A program made the position numbers and the translations under genes. From Roseimaritima sediminicola (GTDB taxonomy: Bacteria > Planctomycetota > Planctomycetia > Pirellulales > Pirellulaceae), in the NCBI RefSeq assembly GCF_009618275.1, contig NZ_WIAD01000005.1, positions 124,001 through 188,000 of the forward strand: a stretch of DNA of 64,000 nucleotides. Direction: 5' to 3'. Below are positions 36,306-45,428 of this stretch, one piece after another (position 1 is the first letter of the stretch; the number at the start of each line of letters is the position of its first letter). The notes under the pieces were generated by a model that was given only the letters and a program-made list of their open reading frames with translations, did no database searches and had not been told where the DNA came from.

Positions 36306-36779
36306 ATGAATCACACGGTCACTGCTCGCGATATGATGGTTTCGAATCTCGTCACGCTTTCGCCCGACATGGATACCTTGGACGCGATCGACGTGTTGCT
36401 CAAGCACAATATCTCCGGGGCGCCGGTGGTCGATGAAAACGGCCACTTCCTCGGCACGTTCTCCGAGAAGAGTTGCATGCAGTTCATCGTCAGCGTGACG
36501 TACGAGCAATTGCCCTCGTCGAACCTGATGAGTTTTGTGCTGAAAGATCCGCCGACGATCAACGAAGAGACGGACCTGCTGTCGATCGCCCAGAAGTTCC
36601 TCGACGGCGAATGCCGCCGCTTGCCGGTCCTGGACGACGCCGGCCGGCTGTGCGGACAGATCAGCCGCCGCGACATCATGCGTGTGGTTCAGCATCAGTT
36701 GCGGACCCGAACGCCTGTTAAGACCGGCGGCGGACCGTATTTCAGCGCCTTGAACGCACCCCAGGATCGCCCGATTTAA
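36306..36779 (+). CDS. tandem CBS-domain protein
   Basis: Small cytoplasmic regulatory protein of 157 residues made of two CBS repeats: TARDMMVSNLVTLSPDMDTLDAI and SSNLMSFVLKDPPTINEETDLLSI, each followed by the beta-strand part (GAPVVDENGHFLGTFSEK and RLPVLDDAGRLCGQISRRDIM). CBS pairs bind adenine nucleotides, often to sense energy state. It has no fused effector domain, so it must act through a partner. ATG 36306 is the natural start; the ORF continues upstream without family sequence. No operon partner; genes on both sides point away or are on the other strand. Confidence 0.88.
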   Translation: MNHTVTARDMMVSNLVTLSPDMDTLDAIDVLLKHNISGAPVVDENGHFLGTFSEKSCMQFIVSVTYEQLPSSNLMSFVLKDPPTINEETDLLSIAQKFLDGECRRLPVLDDAGRLCGQISRRDIMRVVQHQLRTRTPVKTGGGPYFSALNAPQDRPI

Positions 36780-36809
36780 GTGGCCGCGGATGATCCCTTT
36801 CGCGTCCTT

Positions 36810-36901
36810 GAGCCGTTTGGGCGATAGCCCCGGTTGTTTTGTCTACGGGCAAAAACCGGGACGTTCGCCCAAACGGCTCACAGGCTGGAAGCCTGTGCCA
36901 C
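36810..36901. repeat. compound inverted repeat after the CBS gene
   Basis: A perfect 15-base pair GAGCCGTTTGGGCGA (36810-36824) and TCGCCCAAACGGCTC (36865-36879) encloses a second pair around CCCCGGTT / AACCGGG. The left half matches 19786-19820. It runs directly into the 24-base unit 36878-36901 that is identical to 25274-25297, so two repeat families are fused here, ending at the stop codon of the convergent gene. Confidence 0.85.
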
Positions 36902-38412
36902 TACGGCGTGGCGGCGGCGGCTCGGCTGTCGGCCGCTTCGCTGGTGCGGGCGTGGATCTGTTGCAGTTGATTGGTCAGGTCCAGGTTCGAGCGATACAGC
37001 GAAGTTAATTGTTGTTTGGTCGACGCGATTTCCTGCTCCAGCTTGTCGGTGTAGGTCTTGATCGCCCCGCGTTCGGTCAGGATCTGTTCGCTGTCGGCTT
37101 CCAGTTCGGCTTTTTCGATCTGGAATTTTTGATTCATCGCGTCGGTCATCGCCATGGTTTCCTCCAGCAATTCCTTTTGCTTGGTCAGCTCGGCGATCAG
37201 GTCCTGAACTTCGTCGATTCGCAGGTCGGTGCGGCGGAGCACGAAGCGGTAGTCGTTCAATTCCCGCACGGTATAGTTGTCCAGGATCGTCGCCACGCCT
37301 TCATCTCGCAGTCGCGTGGCCACGTCGGCCGGCACGTAGACTTCATCGCCGCTTTGGAATGTCACTTCCGGACCTTCGACCCGTTTCAAGCGGCTGTCGA
37401 CGGCATAGCCCATTTCGAAGAATCCGCCCACCTTGGCTTCGCGCTGTTCGGTGCTGTCGACCGTCTCGCTGTAGGCTTGGGTGAACTGGATCTTGGACCA
37501 CAGTGAAAGTTGTTCGTTGCGTGCGCCGGCTCCGCCGCCATCGTCCTCGTCGGCGACGATCGCCGCACCCTCGGCGGCTCGTTGGCCGTCGCGAAGGTAG
37601 GCATCCAGCGTTTCCGGCGAGACGCGATTGCCCAGCAGACGCTGGACCAGCTCGGTATCGACGCGGCCGAACATATTGCCCTGATCGGGCTGGCTGCCTT
37701 CGGCGATGAACGGTTCGTGCCCGTCCAGCGGTAGCACTTCGTACAGGCTCCAGCGCGCCGCACGACCGCTTTCGATCAACTGGCGCTGTTTATCGGTGGG
37801 TGGATTCAGGTTCTGTACGACCACTTGGTTGTTCGTGCTGCTGACGACTTTGAATTCACCCAGATAGGCCACCGGGACGGACCAATTGCCTTGATCGAAC
37901 TGCATGTCCTGTTCGGCAAAGCCGTAGACGATCGACGTGGGGGCGATCAATTCGACGTTGGGGTCGGCAGCGTCGCCGGCATTGGGATCCGCGGCGGCGG
38001 CCGGCGGGGCCCCCATGGGGTCCAGCCCCGCTGCGGGCTGGGGCATCTGCCTTAGGGTGACTCCCTGGGGCGAGACGTTCTGCATTTGCATGCGTCGCCA
38101 CACCCGGCCCGATTCCAGGCTCAGGTTCTGCAGCTGCAGCTGCAGGTCATTGACGCCGCCCTCTTCCTCGTTGAGCCGCTGGAATTTGGCTTTCTCCGTT
38201 TCCAGTTGGCCTTCGACGGTCTCGAACATGCGGTTCCAAGCCGTGCGCGCTTTCAGTACCCCTGCCAGAGGGGCCAGGAAGACGATGCCCAGGATCAGGA
38301 TCAGAGCGGCCATGGTGATGTGATACCACCGCCACACCGCCGCGCTCTTCCAGAGCAAGACGAAGAAGCCGATGACGTACAGCACCAGTAGTACAAGCAG
38401 GACGATATTCAT
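36901..38412 (-). CDS. coiled-coil membrane protein of unknown function
   Basis: 503-residue protein I do not recognise. Two N-terminal membrane helices (MNIVLLVLLVLYVIGFFVLL and ITMAALILILGIVFLAPLAG) precede a coiled-coil stretch (VEGQLETEKAKFQRLNEE), a mixed central domain with a proline/alanine linker, and a long C-terminal coiled coil (EVQDLIAELTKQKELLEETM to the end). ATG 38412 is preferred because the helix begins right there; six extra codons are open upstream (38430). The balanced central part (residues about 140-380) looks globular and extracytoplasmic. It is alone on its strand between a repeat and a 349-base intergenic region. Confidence 0.75.
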   Translation of the reverse strand: MNIVLLVLLVLYVIGFFVLLWKSAAVWRWYHITMAALILILGIVFLAPLAGVLKARTAWNRMFETVEGQLETEKAKFQRLNEEEGGVNDLQLQLQNLSLESGRVWRRMQMQNVSPQGVTLRQMPQPAAGLDPMGAPPAAAADPNAGDAADPNVELIAPTSIVYGFAEQDMQFDQGNWSVPVAYLGEFKVVSSTNNQVVVQNLNPPTDKQRQLIESGRAARWSLYEVLPLDGHEPFIAEGSQPDQGNMFGRVDTELVQRLLGNRVSPETLDAYLRDGQRAAEGAAIVADEDDGGGAGARNEQLSLWSKIQFTQAYSETVDSTEQREAKVGGFFEMGYAVDSRLKRVEGPEVTFQSGDEVYVPADVATRLRDEGVATILDNYTVRELNDYRFVLRRTDLRIDEVQDLIAELTKQKELLEETMAMTDAMNQKFQIEKAELEADSEQILTERGAIKTYTDKLEQEIASTKQQLTSLYRSNLDLTNQLQQIHARTSEAADSRAAAATP

Positions 38413-38761
38413 TGTTTCAGCGTATGCCAACTCCGTGGGAGACGCATGCGGTCCAGAGGGGCGCCAGGGAAAAGACCGGTACGATCTAACCTACGGTAAG
38501 TTGGGTTATCTGAAAGGTCAAGTTTTTCATGTTTTCGCGTATGGAAAACGTTTTCTCTGAACCGAATCGGCCAGTTTGTTTCGCGCAACCGGCAGAGCTT
38601 GCCTGATCGGTGCGGCGCGAACCGCTCCTTCGTTACCAGCGGTGCGGGGCGTGCAATCCGGTCAAGCCGTGCCAAAGGAACCACCGAACTAAAGCACAAG
38701 CCACCACCGGTCTGCAGGTTGTCGCCGGTTGTTCGTATGGATCGTCATCAAGGAAGAGGGC
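38413..38761 (+). promoter_or_regulatory. intergenic region with a perfect 12-base palindrome
   Basis: This 349-base gap lies between divergently oriented genes. It has no gene that I can support. At 38545-38556 GAAAACGTTTTC is a perfect palindrome inside an AT-rich island (38490-38560), a likely operator or promoter zone for one or both genes. A ribosome binding site AAGGAAGAGGG stands right before the TolC start. Confidence 0.4.
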
Positions 38762-41554
38762 ATGCCCACGATCGACTCTCGCGTGTTATCCGGTCCGTCA
38801 GTGTCCCCGCCCTGCCGTGACCGCGTCGATACCCTGCGAGCTCTGGCGGCGATGCTGCTGGCCATCATGCTGGGGTGTCTGACGATGGGATGTCATCGGG
38901 CGCATTATCGCGTCCAGGCCGATGCCGAAGCGTACGCCTTGCTGGACGAAAAGGCCGCACATCTGTGCGAGCCGGTCGACGGGCCGCTGCGCATCGAACC
39001 GGCCCGCGAGAGCCGAATGTTCGATCCCTTCGATCCGGACCGCCAACCGATGCCGGTCGACGATCCGGCTTCGCACCGCTACATGGCCTGTGTCGATGGA
39101 CGCCGCGGGTACCCGCTGTGGCACGTCAATGGCCAGACCAATGCCGCCGAATCACCCGACTGGTGGCAGTTCCTGCCGCTGGACGAAAACGGCGTCCTGG
39201 TGCTGGACAGCGAGATGGCGGTGCGGTTGGCACTGCTCCACTCGCCGGATTACCAGCGGCAACTGGAGCAGTTGTACCTGTCGGCGTTGGACGTCAGCAG
39301 CGAGCGTTTTCGTTTTGATACCCAGTTCTTCGGCGGGGCGCAGACGTTCTTCACCGCCGACGGACCCGATCGCAACGTGCTGGGCGGCGAGAGCAGCACG
39401 ACGCTGCAGGTGGGGCCGTTTTCCAGCGGCCGCCGACCCCTGTCCGCCCAGCGGACCTTTGCCACCGGAGCGGACTTGGTGGTGGGGCTGGCCAACAGCA
39501 TCGTCTGGGAGTTCAGCGGTCCCAACACGCAAAGCGCCAACACGATCTTGGACTTTGCCCTGGTCCAGCCGCTGCTGCGCGGCGCGGGCCGCGACGTGGT
39601 CCTGGAACAGTTGACCTTTTCCGAACGCACCCTGCTGGCCAACGTGCGGGCGATCGAACGTTACCGACGCAACTTCTATCTGTTCGTCACCACCGGTCGC
39701 AGCATCGATACCCAGGTGCAGCGCGGCGGGGTCGACATCGGCTCGGGGCTCAGCGGCGGCGGTTTCGGCCAAGCCGGCGGCTTCATCGGTCTGCTGCAGA
39801 CCCAGCTGCAGATCGAGAACCAGGCCGAAAACGTCTCGCGGCTGAAAGAGAACCTGATCATCCTGCAGGATACGTTGGTCGAGCAGATGACCAAGATTCC
39901 CGACAGTGCCGAAGACATCCTGCGGCAACGGCTGCAGGTCGCCCAGGCCCAACAAGCGTTGATCGGCGCCCAGTCCAATCTGCTGTCGCGACGGGCCTCC
40001 TACCAGGCCTCGGTCGACGACTTCATGCGGGATCTGGGGCTGCCGCCGTACCTGTGCGTGCGGATCGAAGACCCGATGCTGAAACGATTCGAATTAATTG
40101 ACCGCGACCTGCGTCTGCGTCGCGAGGAGCTGACGGACCTGCGAAACAGCACCGGCCAGACCAACCTGGAGCTGCTGGGGTTTGCCGAACAGACGGTCGA
40201 CCCCGACACCAATCTGCCCAGCCGCGTGATCCGCTGGTCGCCCGAACTGGCGGCGACCTTGAAAGAGCTGCGCGGCCGGCTGGGCCCGCTGGCTCGGTTC
40301 CGCGACGAACTGGTCAGCGAGGACCTGCCGCGCGTGGCCGCCGACATCCAGCGACTGGAAGCCTCCTTGCCCAAGCGGCGTCAACAGATCCGCCGCCTGC
40401 AGGCCCAGTTCCTCGAGCAGCGCGAGCAGATCTGCGCCTTGTTGGATCTGCCGGCCCTGGATGAAGACCTGTTCAACCTGGGACGCGTCGAGGCGCTTTC
40501 CGGAGAACTGCAAGCCGAGTACGAACGGCTGGAGGGCCGCTTTGCGGGCTACGAGGAGCGAATCGTCCAGCTGGCCGACCAACTGTCCGCCCTGGCCAGC
40601 CCCGAGGCGGCCGAGATCGACGACGCCGAGCTGATCAACCGCCTCCGCGACGACGTCATCCTGGCGTCGCAAGACCTGCTGGCCGAACTGTCCGACGATG
40701 TGTTGGCCCTGCAACTGATGCAGGCCCGAGCCCGCACCGAAAGCGTGTTGCTGCCGGAAGTGGACCTGGAACCGGGCGAGGCCCTGGAGATTGCTCGGGT
40801 GAATCGCCGCGACTGGGCCAACGCTCGAGCCGCCCTGGTCGACGCTTGGCGGTTGATCGAAGTCACCGCCGACGATCTCGAAAGCAGTCTGGATGTGGTC
40901 TTCAGCGGCGATGTTCAGAATGCGACCGACAACCCGCTGGACCTCCGCAGCAGCACCGGCCGGTTGCGGGTCGGGCTGCAGTGGGACGCCCCGCTGACCC
41001 GCTTGCTCGAACGCAATACCTACCGCGAGTCGCTGATCCAGTTCAACCAGCAGCGGCGTCGCTACTACCAGTTCGAAGACGGCGTCTGGCAGGCCCTGCG
41101 GCGACAGGTCCGCCAGCTGCAGGCCAACCAGTACAACTTCGAACTCTCGCGACAAGCGGTGCGAATCGCCGCCGCCCAGATCACCTTGAACGAGGACATC
41201 CGCCAGAACCGCGAGGCGAGGGGGTTGTCCAGCGGCCCCACGGCGGCTCGCGATACGATCTCCGCCCTGAACGACTTGCTGAACGCCCAGAACTCGCTGC
41301 TGAACGTGTGGGTCAACTACGAGGTGCTGCGGCGGGATCTGGACCTGGATCTGGGCACGATGCAGCTGAGTCCCGAAGGGTTGTGGATCGATCCGGGCGA
41401 GATCAACCTGCGAACCGTCGGCGGCGAAGGCTCGCTGGATCCGGCCGGGATGATCGACGGCGACATGCCTCCTCCGCCGCCACCGGTCGCGGCCGAACCG
41501 GTGCCTCAGGTCGAACGGATCGACCTGCCGCCGGCTCAGCAAGAAGCTCTGTAA
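38762..41554 (+). CDS. large TolC-type outer-membrane lipoprotein
   Basis: Outer-membrane efflux-family protein of 930 residues, about twice the size of TolC. A lipoprotein signal (LAAMLLAIMLGCLTMGC, Cys near residue 46) is followed by the OEP pattern: LDSEMAVRLALLHSPDYQRQLEQLYLSALD in the first repeat, long heptad-rich helices in the middle (about 450-640, an insertion with many R/E/L), and the second OEP repeat near GLQWDAPLTRLLERNTYRESL. AAGGAAGAGGG precedes ATG 38762. It ends in a proline-rich tail (MPPPPPPVAAEPV). No periplasmic adaptor or pump gene is adjacent. It may be a structural channel, since planctomycetes have many such proteins. Confidence 0.82.
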   Translation: MPTIDSRVLSGPSVSPPCRDRVDTLRALAAMLLAIMLGCLTMGCHRAHYRVQADAEAYALLDEKAAHLCEPVDGPLRIEPARESRMFDPFDPDRQPMPVDDPASHRYMACVDGRRGYPLWHVNGQTNAAESPDWWQFLPLDENGVLVLDSEMAVRLALLHSPDYQRQLEQLYLSALDVSSERFRFDTQFFGGAQTFFTADGPDRNVLGGESSTTLQVGPFSSGRRPLSAQRTFATGADLVVGLANSIVWEFSGPNTQSANTILDFALVQPLLRGAGRDVVLEQLTFSERTLLANVRAIERYRRNFYLFVTTGRSIDTQVQRGGVDIGSGLSGGGFGQAGGFIGLLQTQLQIENQAENVSRLKENLIILQDTLVEQMTKIPDSAEDILRQRLQVAQAQQALIGAQSNLLSRRASYQASVDDFMRDLGLPPYLCVRIEDPMLKRFELIDRDLRLRREELTDLRNSTGQTNLELLGFAEQTVDPDTNLPSRVIRWSPELAATLKELRGRLGPLARFRDELVSEDLPRVAADIQRLEASLPKRRQQIRRLQAQFLEQREQICALLDLPALDEDLFNLGRVEALSGELQAEYERLEGRFAGYEERIVQLADQLSALASPEAAEIDDAELINRLRDDVILASQDLLAELSDDVLALQLMQARARTESVLLPEVDLEPGEALEIARVNRRDWANARAALVDAWRLIEVTADDLESSLDVVFSGDVQNATDNPLDLRSSTGRLRVGLQWDAPLTRLLERNTYRESLIQFNQQRRRYYQFEDGVWQALRRQVRQLQANQYNFELSRQAVRIAAAQITLNEDIRQNREARGLSSGPTAARDTISALNDLLNAQNSLLNVWVNYEVLRRDLDLDLGTMQLSPEGLWIDPGEINLRTVGGEGSLDPAGMIDGDMPPPPPPVAAEPVPQVERIDLPPAQQEAL

Positions 41555-41566
41555 CGCGGTTTATCG

Positions 41567-41595
41567 TTGTTTTTAAAGCGTTCGCCCATTATACT
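41567..41595 (+). promoter_or_regulatory. candidate promoter for the DUF1559 gene
   Basis: TTGTTT (41567-41572) and TATACT (41590-41595) are spaced by exactly 17 bases, starting 12 bases after the TolC stop and 71 bases before the DUF1559 start. The spacing and the -10 box are close to consensus. Confidence 0.5.
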
Positions 41596-41665
41596 TTGGA
41601 GTGGTTATGCGCTGCTTGCGCCTCACTGGGCGCCGCTTTTATTATCTTTTCGGAGCACTTCTCTC

Positions 41666-42727
41666 ATGCCCAACCCTCGCAGACAGGGGTTTACCCTGGT
41701 CGAACTACTCGTTGTGATCGCCATTATCGGTGTCTTGGTGGGGTTGCTGTTACCAGCGGTCCAGGCCGCTCGTGAAGCCGCTCGGCGGATGAGCTGTGGC
41801 AATAACATGAAACAGCTGGGCCTGGCCATGCAAAACTATCACGACACCTATAAATCGTTTCCGCCGGCGGCCAGCGGAACCGATACGGGATCAAATCACA
41901 ACGGCGGCAGGCTGTCGTTCTTCGTGGGAATGCTGCCGTACCTCGAACAGCAGCCCCTGTACGATACGATCATGGCCAACAACGGTCAGACAGGACATCC
42001 GGGGAGCCCTACGACTTTCCAGAGCTGGGCCGATACCGATCTGCCGTTCTTGACCTGCCCCTCCGATGCAGGGTTCCAGGATCGCGACCGCGGCAAAACC
42101 AGCTACGTTGGCAACAAGGGCGACCGCACCACGGCCCTGACCGACTGGCGGTTCGAGCAGGGGCGGGGAGTCTTCTTGTGGAACCGGCCCCTGGGCATGG
42201 AACACATGAAAGACGGTGCGAGCAACACCCTGGCGTTTTCCGAAGTCGTCAACTCGCCCAGTTACGGCGGCGACAACCTGGAGGTTCCCGGCGGGATCCT
42301 GCAGGGGATTGACGTGCACGCCAATCGTCCCGCGGCTTGCAAGGCCGCCGTCGATCCGGCCGCCAAAGAATGGTTCCTGCCTAGTGCTGGCAGCGGCACC
42401 CACTCGGATCAGCGGCGTGGTAATCGCTGGGCCGACGCGCATCCGACGTACACCGGATTTACCACCGCCCTGGGGCCGAATTCGCCGTCCTGCTCGGCAG
42501 CAACACCCGAGTTGTCGGCCAATAGCGCCGTCTTGTCGACCTACTCGTTCCATCCCGGCGGCGTGCAGGCCACCTTGGTCGACGGTTCGGTACGCTTTGT
42601 GGCCGAATCGGTCGATACCGGCGACGCGACTGCAGCCGATCCGGGACCGACGCGACGGCCCAGCCCCTTCGGCGTCTGGGGCGCGATGGGAACCCGCACC
42701 GCCGGGGAGTCGGTTGTGTTGCCCTAA
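41666..42727 (+). CDS. DUF1559 pseudopilin-like exported protein
   Basis: Planctomycete-type protein with a class III prepilin leader: MPNPRRQGFTLVELLVVIAIIG, cleaved after the Gly, then a hydrophobic helix and VQAAREAARRMSC. The remaining 300 residues carry the DUF1559 (SBP_bac_10-like) features, including NNMKQLGLAMQNYHDTYKSF and the end motif HPGGVQATLVDGSVRFV. 353 residues from ATG 41666; upstream codons are open but not part of the family. Large DUF1559 families are known in this phylum with unclear function, perhaps pilus-like surface subunits. It has its own promoter candidate and a strong terminator, and the next gene is a small lipoprotein often found beside DUF1559 genes. Confidence 0.93.
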   Translation: MPNPRRQGFTLVELLVVIAIIGVLVGLLLPAVQAAREAARRMSCGNNMKQLGLAMQNYHDTYKSFPPAASGTDTGSNHNGGRLSFFVGMLPYLEQQPLYDTIMANNGQTGHPGSPTTFQSWADTDLPFLTCPSDAGFQDRDRGKTSYVGNKGDRTTALTDWRFEQGRGVFLWNRPLGMEHMKDGASNTLAFSEVVNSPSYGGDNLEVPGGILQGIDVHANRPAACKAAVDPAAKEWFLPSAGSGTHSDQRRGNRWADAHPTYTGFTTALGPNSPSCSAATPELSANSAVLSTYSFHPGGVQATLVDGSVRFVAESVDTGDATAADPGPTRRPSPFGVWGAMGTRTAGESVVLP

Positions 42728-42755
42728 GGTTTGACGCTAATCTGGGACGCTGACC

Positions 42756-42790
42756 AAAGAGTCGAGCACTTTGCGTGCTCGACTCTTTTT
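42756..42790 (+). terminator. intrinsic terminator after DUF1559 gene
   Basis: Perfect 14-base stem AAAGAGTCGAGCAC (42756-42769) and GTGCTCGACTCTTT (42775-42788) with a 5-base loop, followed by T residues to 42790. It lies 29 bases past the stop codon. Confidence 0.93.
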
Positions 42791-42850
42791 CTTCCTCGGT
42801 TGCCGCTTCTGTCCACACCGCCAGGAACCCTGTCTGGGGTTGATCGCACG

Positions 42851-43324
42851 ATGATGAATTTCTGGAATGCTTTGTTGCCCACCGCTGTGGGTGCCGCGTT
42901 GTTGCTATCGGTCGGATGCGGCGGTGGCGACAAGAACCCCGGCGTGGATTTGGAGCCGGTCAAGGGCAAAGTCCTGCTGGATGGTTCCCCGGTGCAGGGA
43001 GCGATTGTTGTTTTTCATGGCGAACGGGGCGCGTCGGGAGTGACCGATGCCAACGGCGAATTCATCCTGACGACGTTTGACCCCGGCGATGGAGCCAAGG
43101 AGGGCATCTACAAAGTGACCGTGGCCAAGAGCGAATTGGTGGGCGTAGATTCGTCCTACAGCGATATTAATTCGCCCAACTACGGCAAAACGCCGCCGCC
43201 CGAAGCAATGGGTACGCGGAAGTACATCGTTGCCCAAAAGTATTCCCAGCCCGAGACGTCGAACCTAACCGCAGACGTGCAAAGCGGTAGCAACGAATTC
43301 ACCTTCGAAGTGACCAGCAAGTAA
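42851..43324 (+). CDS. small lipoprotein with carboxypeptidase-regulatory-like fold
   Basis: 157-residue exported lipoprotein. The signal AALLLSVGCGGGDKN has a lipobox with Cys near residue 23. The mature part (VKGKVLLDGSPVQGAIVVFHGE and ASGVTDANGEFILTTFD) is the transthyretin-like/CarboxypepD_reg beta-sandwich pattern that is common in planctomycete lipoproteins paired with DUF1559 genes. Starts at ATG 42851 (a second ATG follows immediately). It comes after the DUF1559 terminator, so it needs its own promoter. Substrate or partner is unknown. Confidence 0.8.
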   Translation: MMNFWNALLPTAVGAALLLSVGCGGGDKNPGVDLEPVKGKVLLDGSPVQGAIVVFHGERGASGVTDANGEFILTTFDPGDGAKEGIYKVTVAKSELVGVDSSYSDINSPNYGKTPPPEAMGTRKYIVAQKYSQPETSNLTADVQSGSNEFTFEVTSK

Positions 43325-43367
43325 GCCGCGGTCGGGAAACACAAAAACGGTCCTGCCGCTAGCGCCG

Positions 43368-45197
43368 ATGACTACACCGATTCTGAATATCGCTGCGTAC
43401 AAGTTCGTCACGCTCGACGGCTTGCCCGAACGCCGCGAGCAGTTCCGCCGGGCCTGTGCCGAGCACGATCTCCGCGGCACCGTGATGCTCAGCCCCGAAG
43501 GATTGAATTGTTTTCTGGCCGGGGCCACCGAAGCGGTGCGGGCCTGGGTGCGGTGGCTCCGCACACTGGAAGAATTCGCCGACATCGAAGTCAAAGAAAG
43601 CTTCAGCGAGCGACAGCCGTTCAATCGGATGTTGGTCAAGCTGAAGAAGGAGATCATTGCTTTTGGGGTCGAGGGAATCGATCCGCAGCAGCGGACCTCG
43701 CCCAAGTTGCCCCCTGCCGAACTCAAGCAGTGGCTGGACGAAGGCCGCGATGTTGCCCTGCTGGACGTGCGCAACGACTACGAGGTCAAACTGGGAACAT
43801 TTGCCGATGCCCAGCCGATCGGCGTGGACCATTTCCGGCATTTCCCCGAAGCCGTCGAGAAACTGCCGGCGGACTGGAAAGAGAAGCCGGTCGTGATGTT
43901 CTGCACCGGCGGGATCCGCTGTGAGAAGGCCGGGCCGTTGATGGAGCACAAAGGTTTTAAGAACGTGTTTCAGTTGGAAGGCGGGATCCTGAAATACTTC
44001 GAGCACTGTGGCGAGGCGCACTACGAAGGCGATTGTTTCGTGTTCGATGGACGTGTGGCGGTCGATCCTCAGTTGCAACCCACTCAGGCCGCGCAGTGCT
44101 TTGCCTGCCAAGCCGTGTTGACGGCCGAGGAGCAGCAGGACGCACGCTACGTCGTGGGCCAGTCCTGTCCGTACTGTTACCTGACGCCCGAGGAACGGAC
44201 GCAGCGGCGGCTGGAAAAACGACAATCTCAGATCCGCGCCGCCGTCGATCCGTTGCCCGGCAGCGTGCCCTATACCAACCGCCGGCCCATCAACATTCCG
44301 GCTCGCTACGAGGGCCGGACGTTGCTGGAATGTTTGACCGAGATGCATCCGCACGTTCCCACCGCACAGTGGCAGGCGAGCTTGGATGCCGGTCGGATCG
44401 TCCAGGGCGCACGTCCCGTACGACCCTGGCGCGTGGTCCGTGGCGGCGAGCAATTTACGCATGTGATTCCCGACACGGTCGAGCCCGACGTTAACGCCGC
44501 GATCGAGATCCTGTACGAGGACGAAGCGATCGTCGCGGTCGCGAAACCGGCCCCGCTGCCGATGCATCCCTGCGGTCGCTTTAATCACAATACGCTGGTT
44601 TCGATCCTGAACCGCGTGTACGCCCCGCAGGTATTGCGTCCGGCTCATCGTCTGGACGCCAACACGACAGGCGTCGTCGTGTTCTCGCGGACGCAGGCCA
44701 TCGCCCGCCGCTTGCAACCGTGCTTTCAGACGTCCGAGGTCGACAAACGTTATTTGGTGCGTTGTCAGGGACATCCCCCCGAGGACCGGTTCGTATGCGA
44801 CGCGCCGATCGGCCGCGAAGCGACCCGTGCCGGAGGCCGGACGGTGGACGAGGATGGACTGCCGGCCCGTACCGAGTTTCGCGTGCTGGAGCGATACGCC
44901 GACACCACAGCCCTGTTGGAAGCCCGGCCGATCACCGGCCGTACCAATCAAATTCGTGTCCACCTCTGGCATCTGGGTTGGCCGGTCGAGGGCGACCCGG
45001 TGTATCTGCCCGACGGCCGGCTGGGCGAATCTCAAACCCTTCCGGCCGCCGGCCAGCCGATGGCCCTGCATGCCTGGCAGCTCCGCTTCCCCTCGCCCAG
45101 TACCGACGAGCCTCTGACCCTGGTTGCCGAGCCGCCGGCGTCGCCTTTCGCGCCGAGTGTTGCCTTTCGCTCCGCGAAAGCAGCCCGCGAGACCTAG
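43368..45197 (+). CDS. fusion: TrhO-type tRNA hydroxylase plus RluA-type pseudouridine synthase
   Basis: 609-residue two-enzyme fusion. Residues 1-300 are TrhO (YceA/UPF0176): N-terminal acylphosphatase-like domain, rhodanese domain with active Cys179 in VVMFCTGGIRCEKAG, and a cysteine-rich end (CFACQAVL, GQSCPYCYL). TrhO makes 5-hydroxyuridine at tRNA position 34. Residues about 310-400 resemble an S4-like RNA-binding part, and 405-585 an RluA-family synthase with catalytic Asp430 in LRPAHRLDANTTGVVVFSRT and GRTNQIRVHLWHLGWPVEGDPVY. Both active sites look intact. The last 20 residues are encoded by a palindromic repeat and are probably not part of the fold. The two parts may modify the same anticodon loop; this is inference. 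Confidence 0.88.
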   Translation: MTTPILNIAAYKFVTLDGLPERREQFRRACAEHDLRGTVMLSPEGLNCFLAGATEAVRAWVRWLRTLEEFADIEVKESFSERQPFNRMLVKLKKEIIAFGVEGIDPQQRTSPKLPPAELKQWLDEGRDVALLDVRNDYEVKLGTFADAQPIGVDHFRHFPEAVEKLPADWKEKPVVMFCTGGIRCEKAGPLMEHKGFKNVFQLEGGILKYFEHCGEAHYEGDCFVFDGRVAVDPQLQPTQAAQCFACQAVLTAEEQQDARYVVGQSCPYCYLTPEERTQRRLEKRQSQIRAAVDPLPGSVPYTNRRPINIPARYEGRTLLECLTEMHPHVPTAQWQASLDAGRIVQGARPVRPWRVVRGGEQFTHVIPDTVEPDVNAAIEILYEDEAIVAVAKPAPLPMHPCGRFNHNTLVSILNRVYAPQVLRPAHRLDANTTGVVVFSRTQAIARRLQPCFQTSEVDKRYLVRCQGHPPEDRFVCDAPIGREATRAGGRTVDEDGLPARTEFRVLERYADTTALLEARPITGRTNQIRVHLWHLGWPVEGDPVYLPDGRLGESQTLPAAGQPMALHAWQLRFPSPSTDEPLTLVAEPPASPFAPSVAFRSAKAARET

Positions 45198-45220
45198 GAA
45201 ACTTTCGGCGGAGCATAAGG
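45139..45220. repeat. CTTTCGC palindromic repeat overlapping the 3' end of the fusion gene
   Basis: GTCGCCTTTCGCGCCGAGTG (from 45140), CTTTCGCTCCGCGAAAG (45164-45180, perfect arms) and a degenerate inverted copy CTTTCGGCGGAGCATAAGG (45202-45220) form a patch like those at 12065-12185 and 55366-55450. The first two units lie inside the reading frame and encode the final residues (PFAPSVAFRSAKAARET) before the stop. The rest of the gap up to 45428 shows no gene or clear promoter. Confidence 0.8.
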
Positions 45221-45428
45221 AGACACTCGCCAAGGGCGTCGCGTGTGCCGTATTCGCGGGTGTAACGCGGCGAGGAATCGCGTTGGGCCAGCTTCGCTCA
45301 CCAGTCGGCCGGCCGGTTATGGCTCTGCCGGCGCCCTGCCTATCAACTCTGCACATCGACCAACTCCCCGGTCCTTGCTAAGTTAGGCGAATCATCGACT
45401 CCATTTCGTAGCCGATCAGCAGAAAGTA

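Noticed and set aside
43359-45356. A 665-codon minus-strand frame opposite the TrhO-RluA gene
   Set aside because: No recognisable motif, and the plus-strand frame has two intact enzyme domains.
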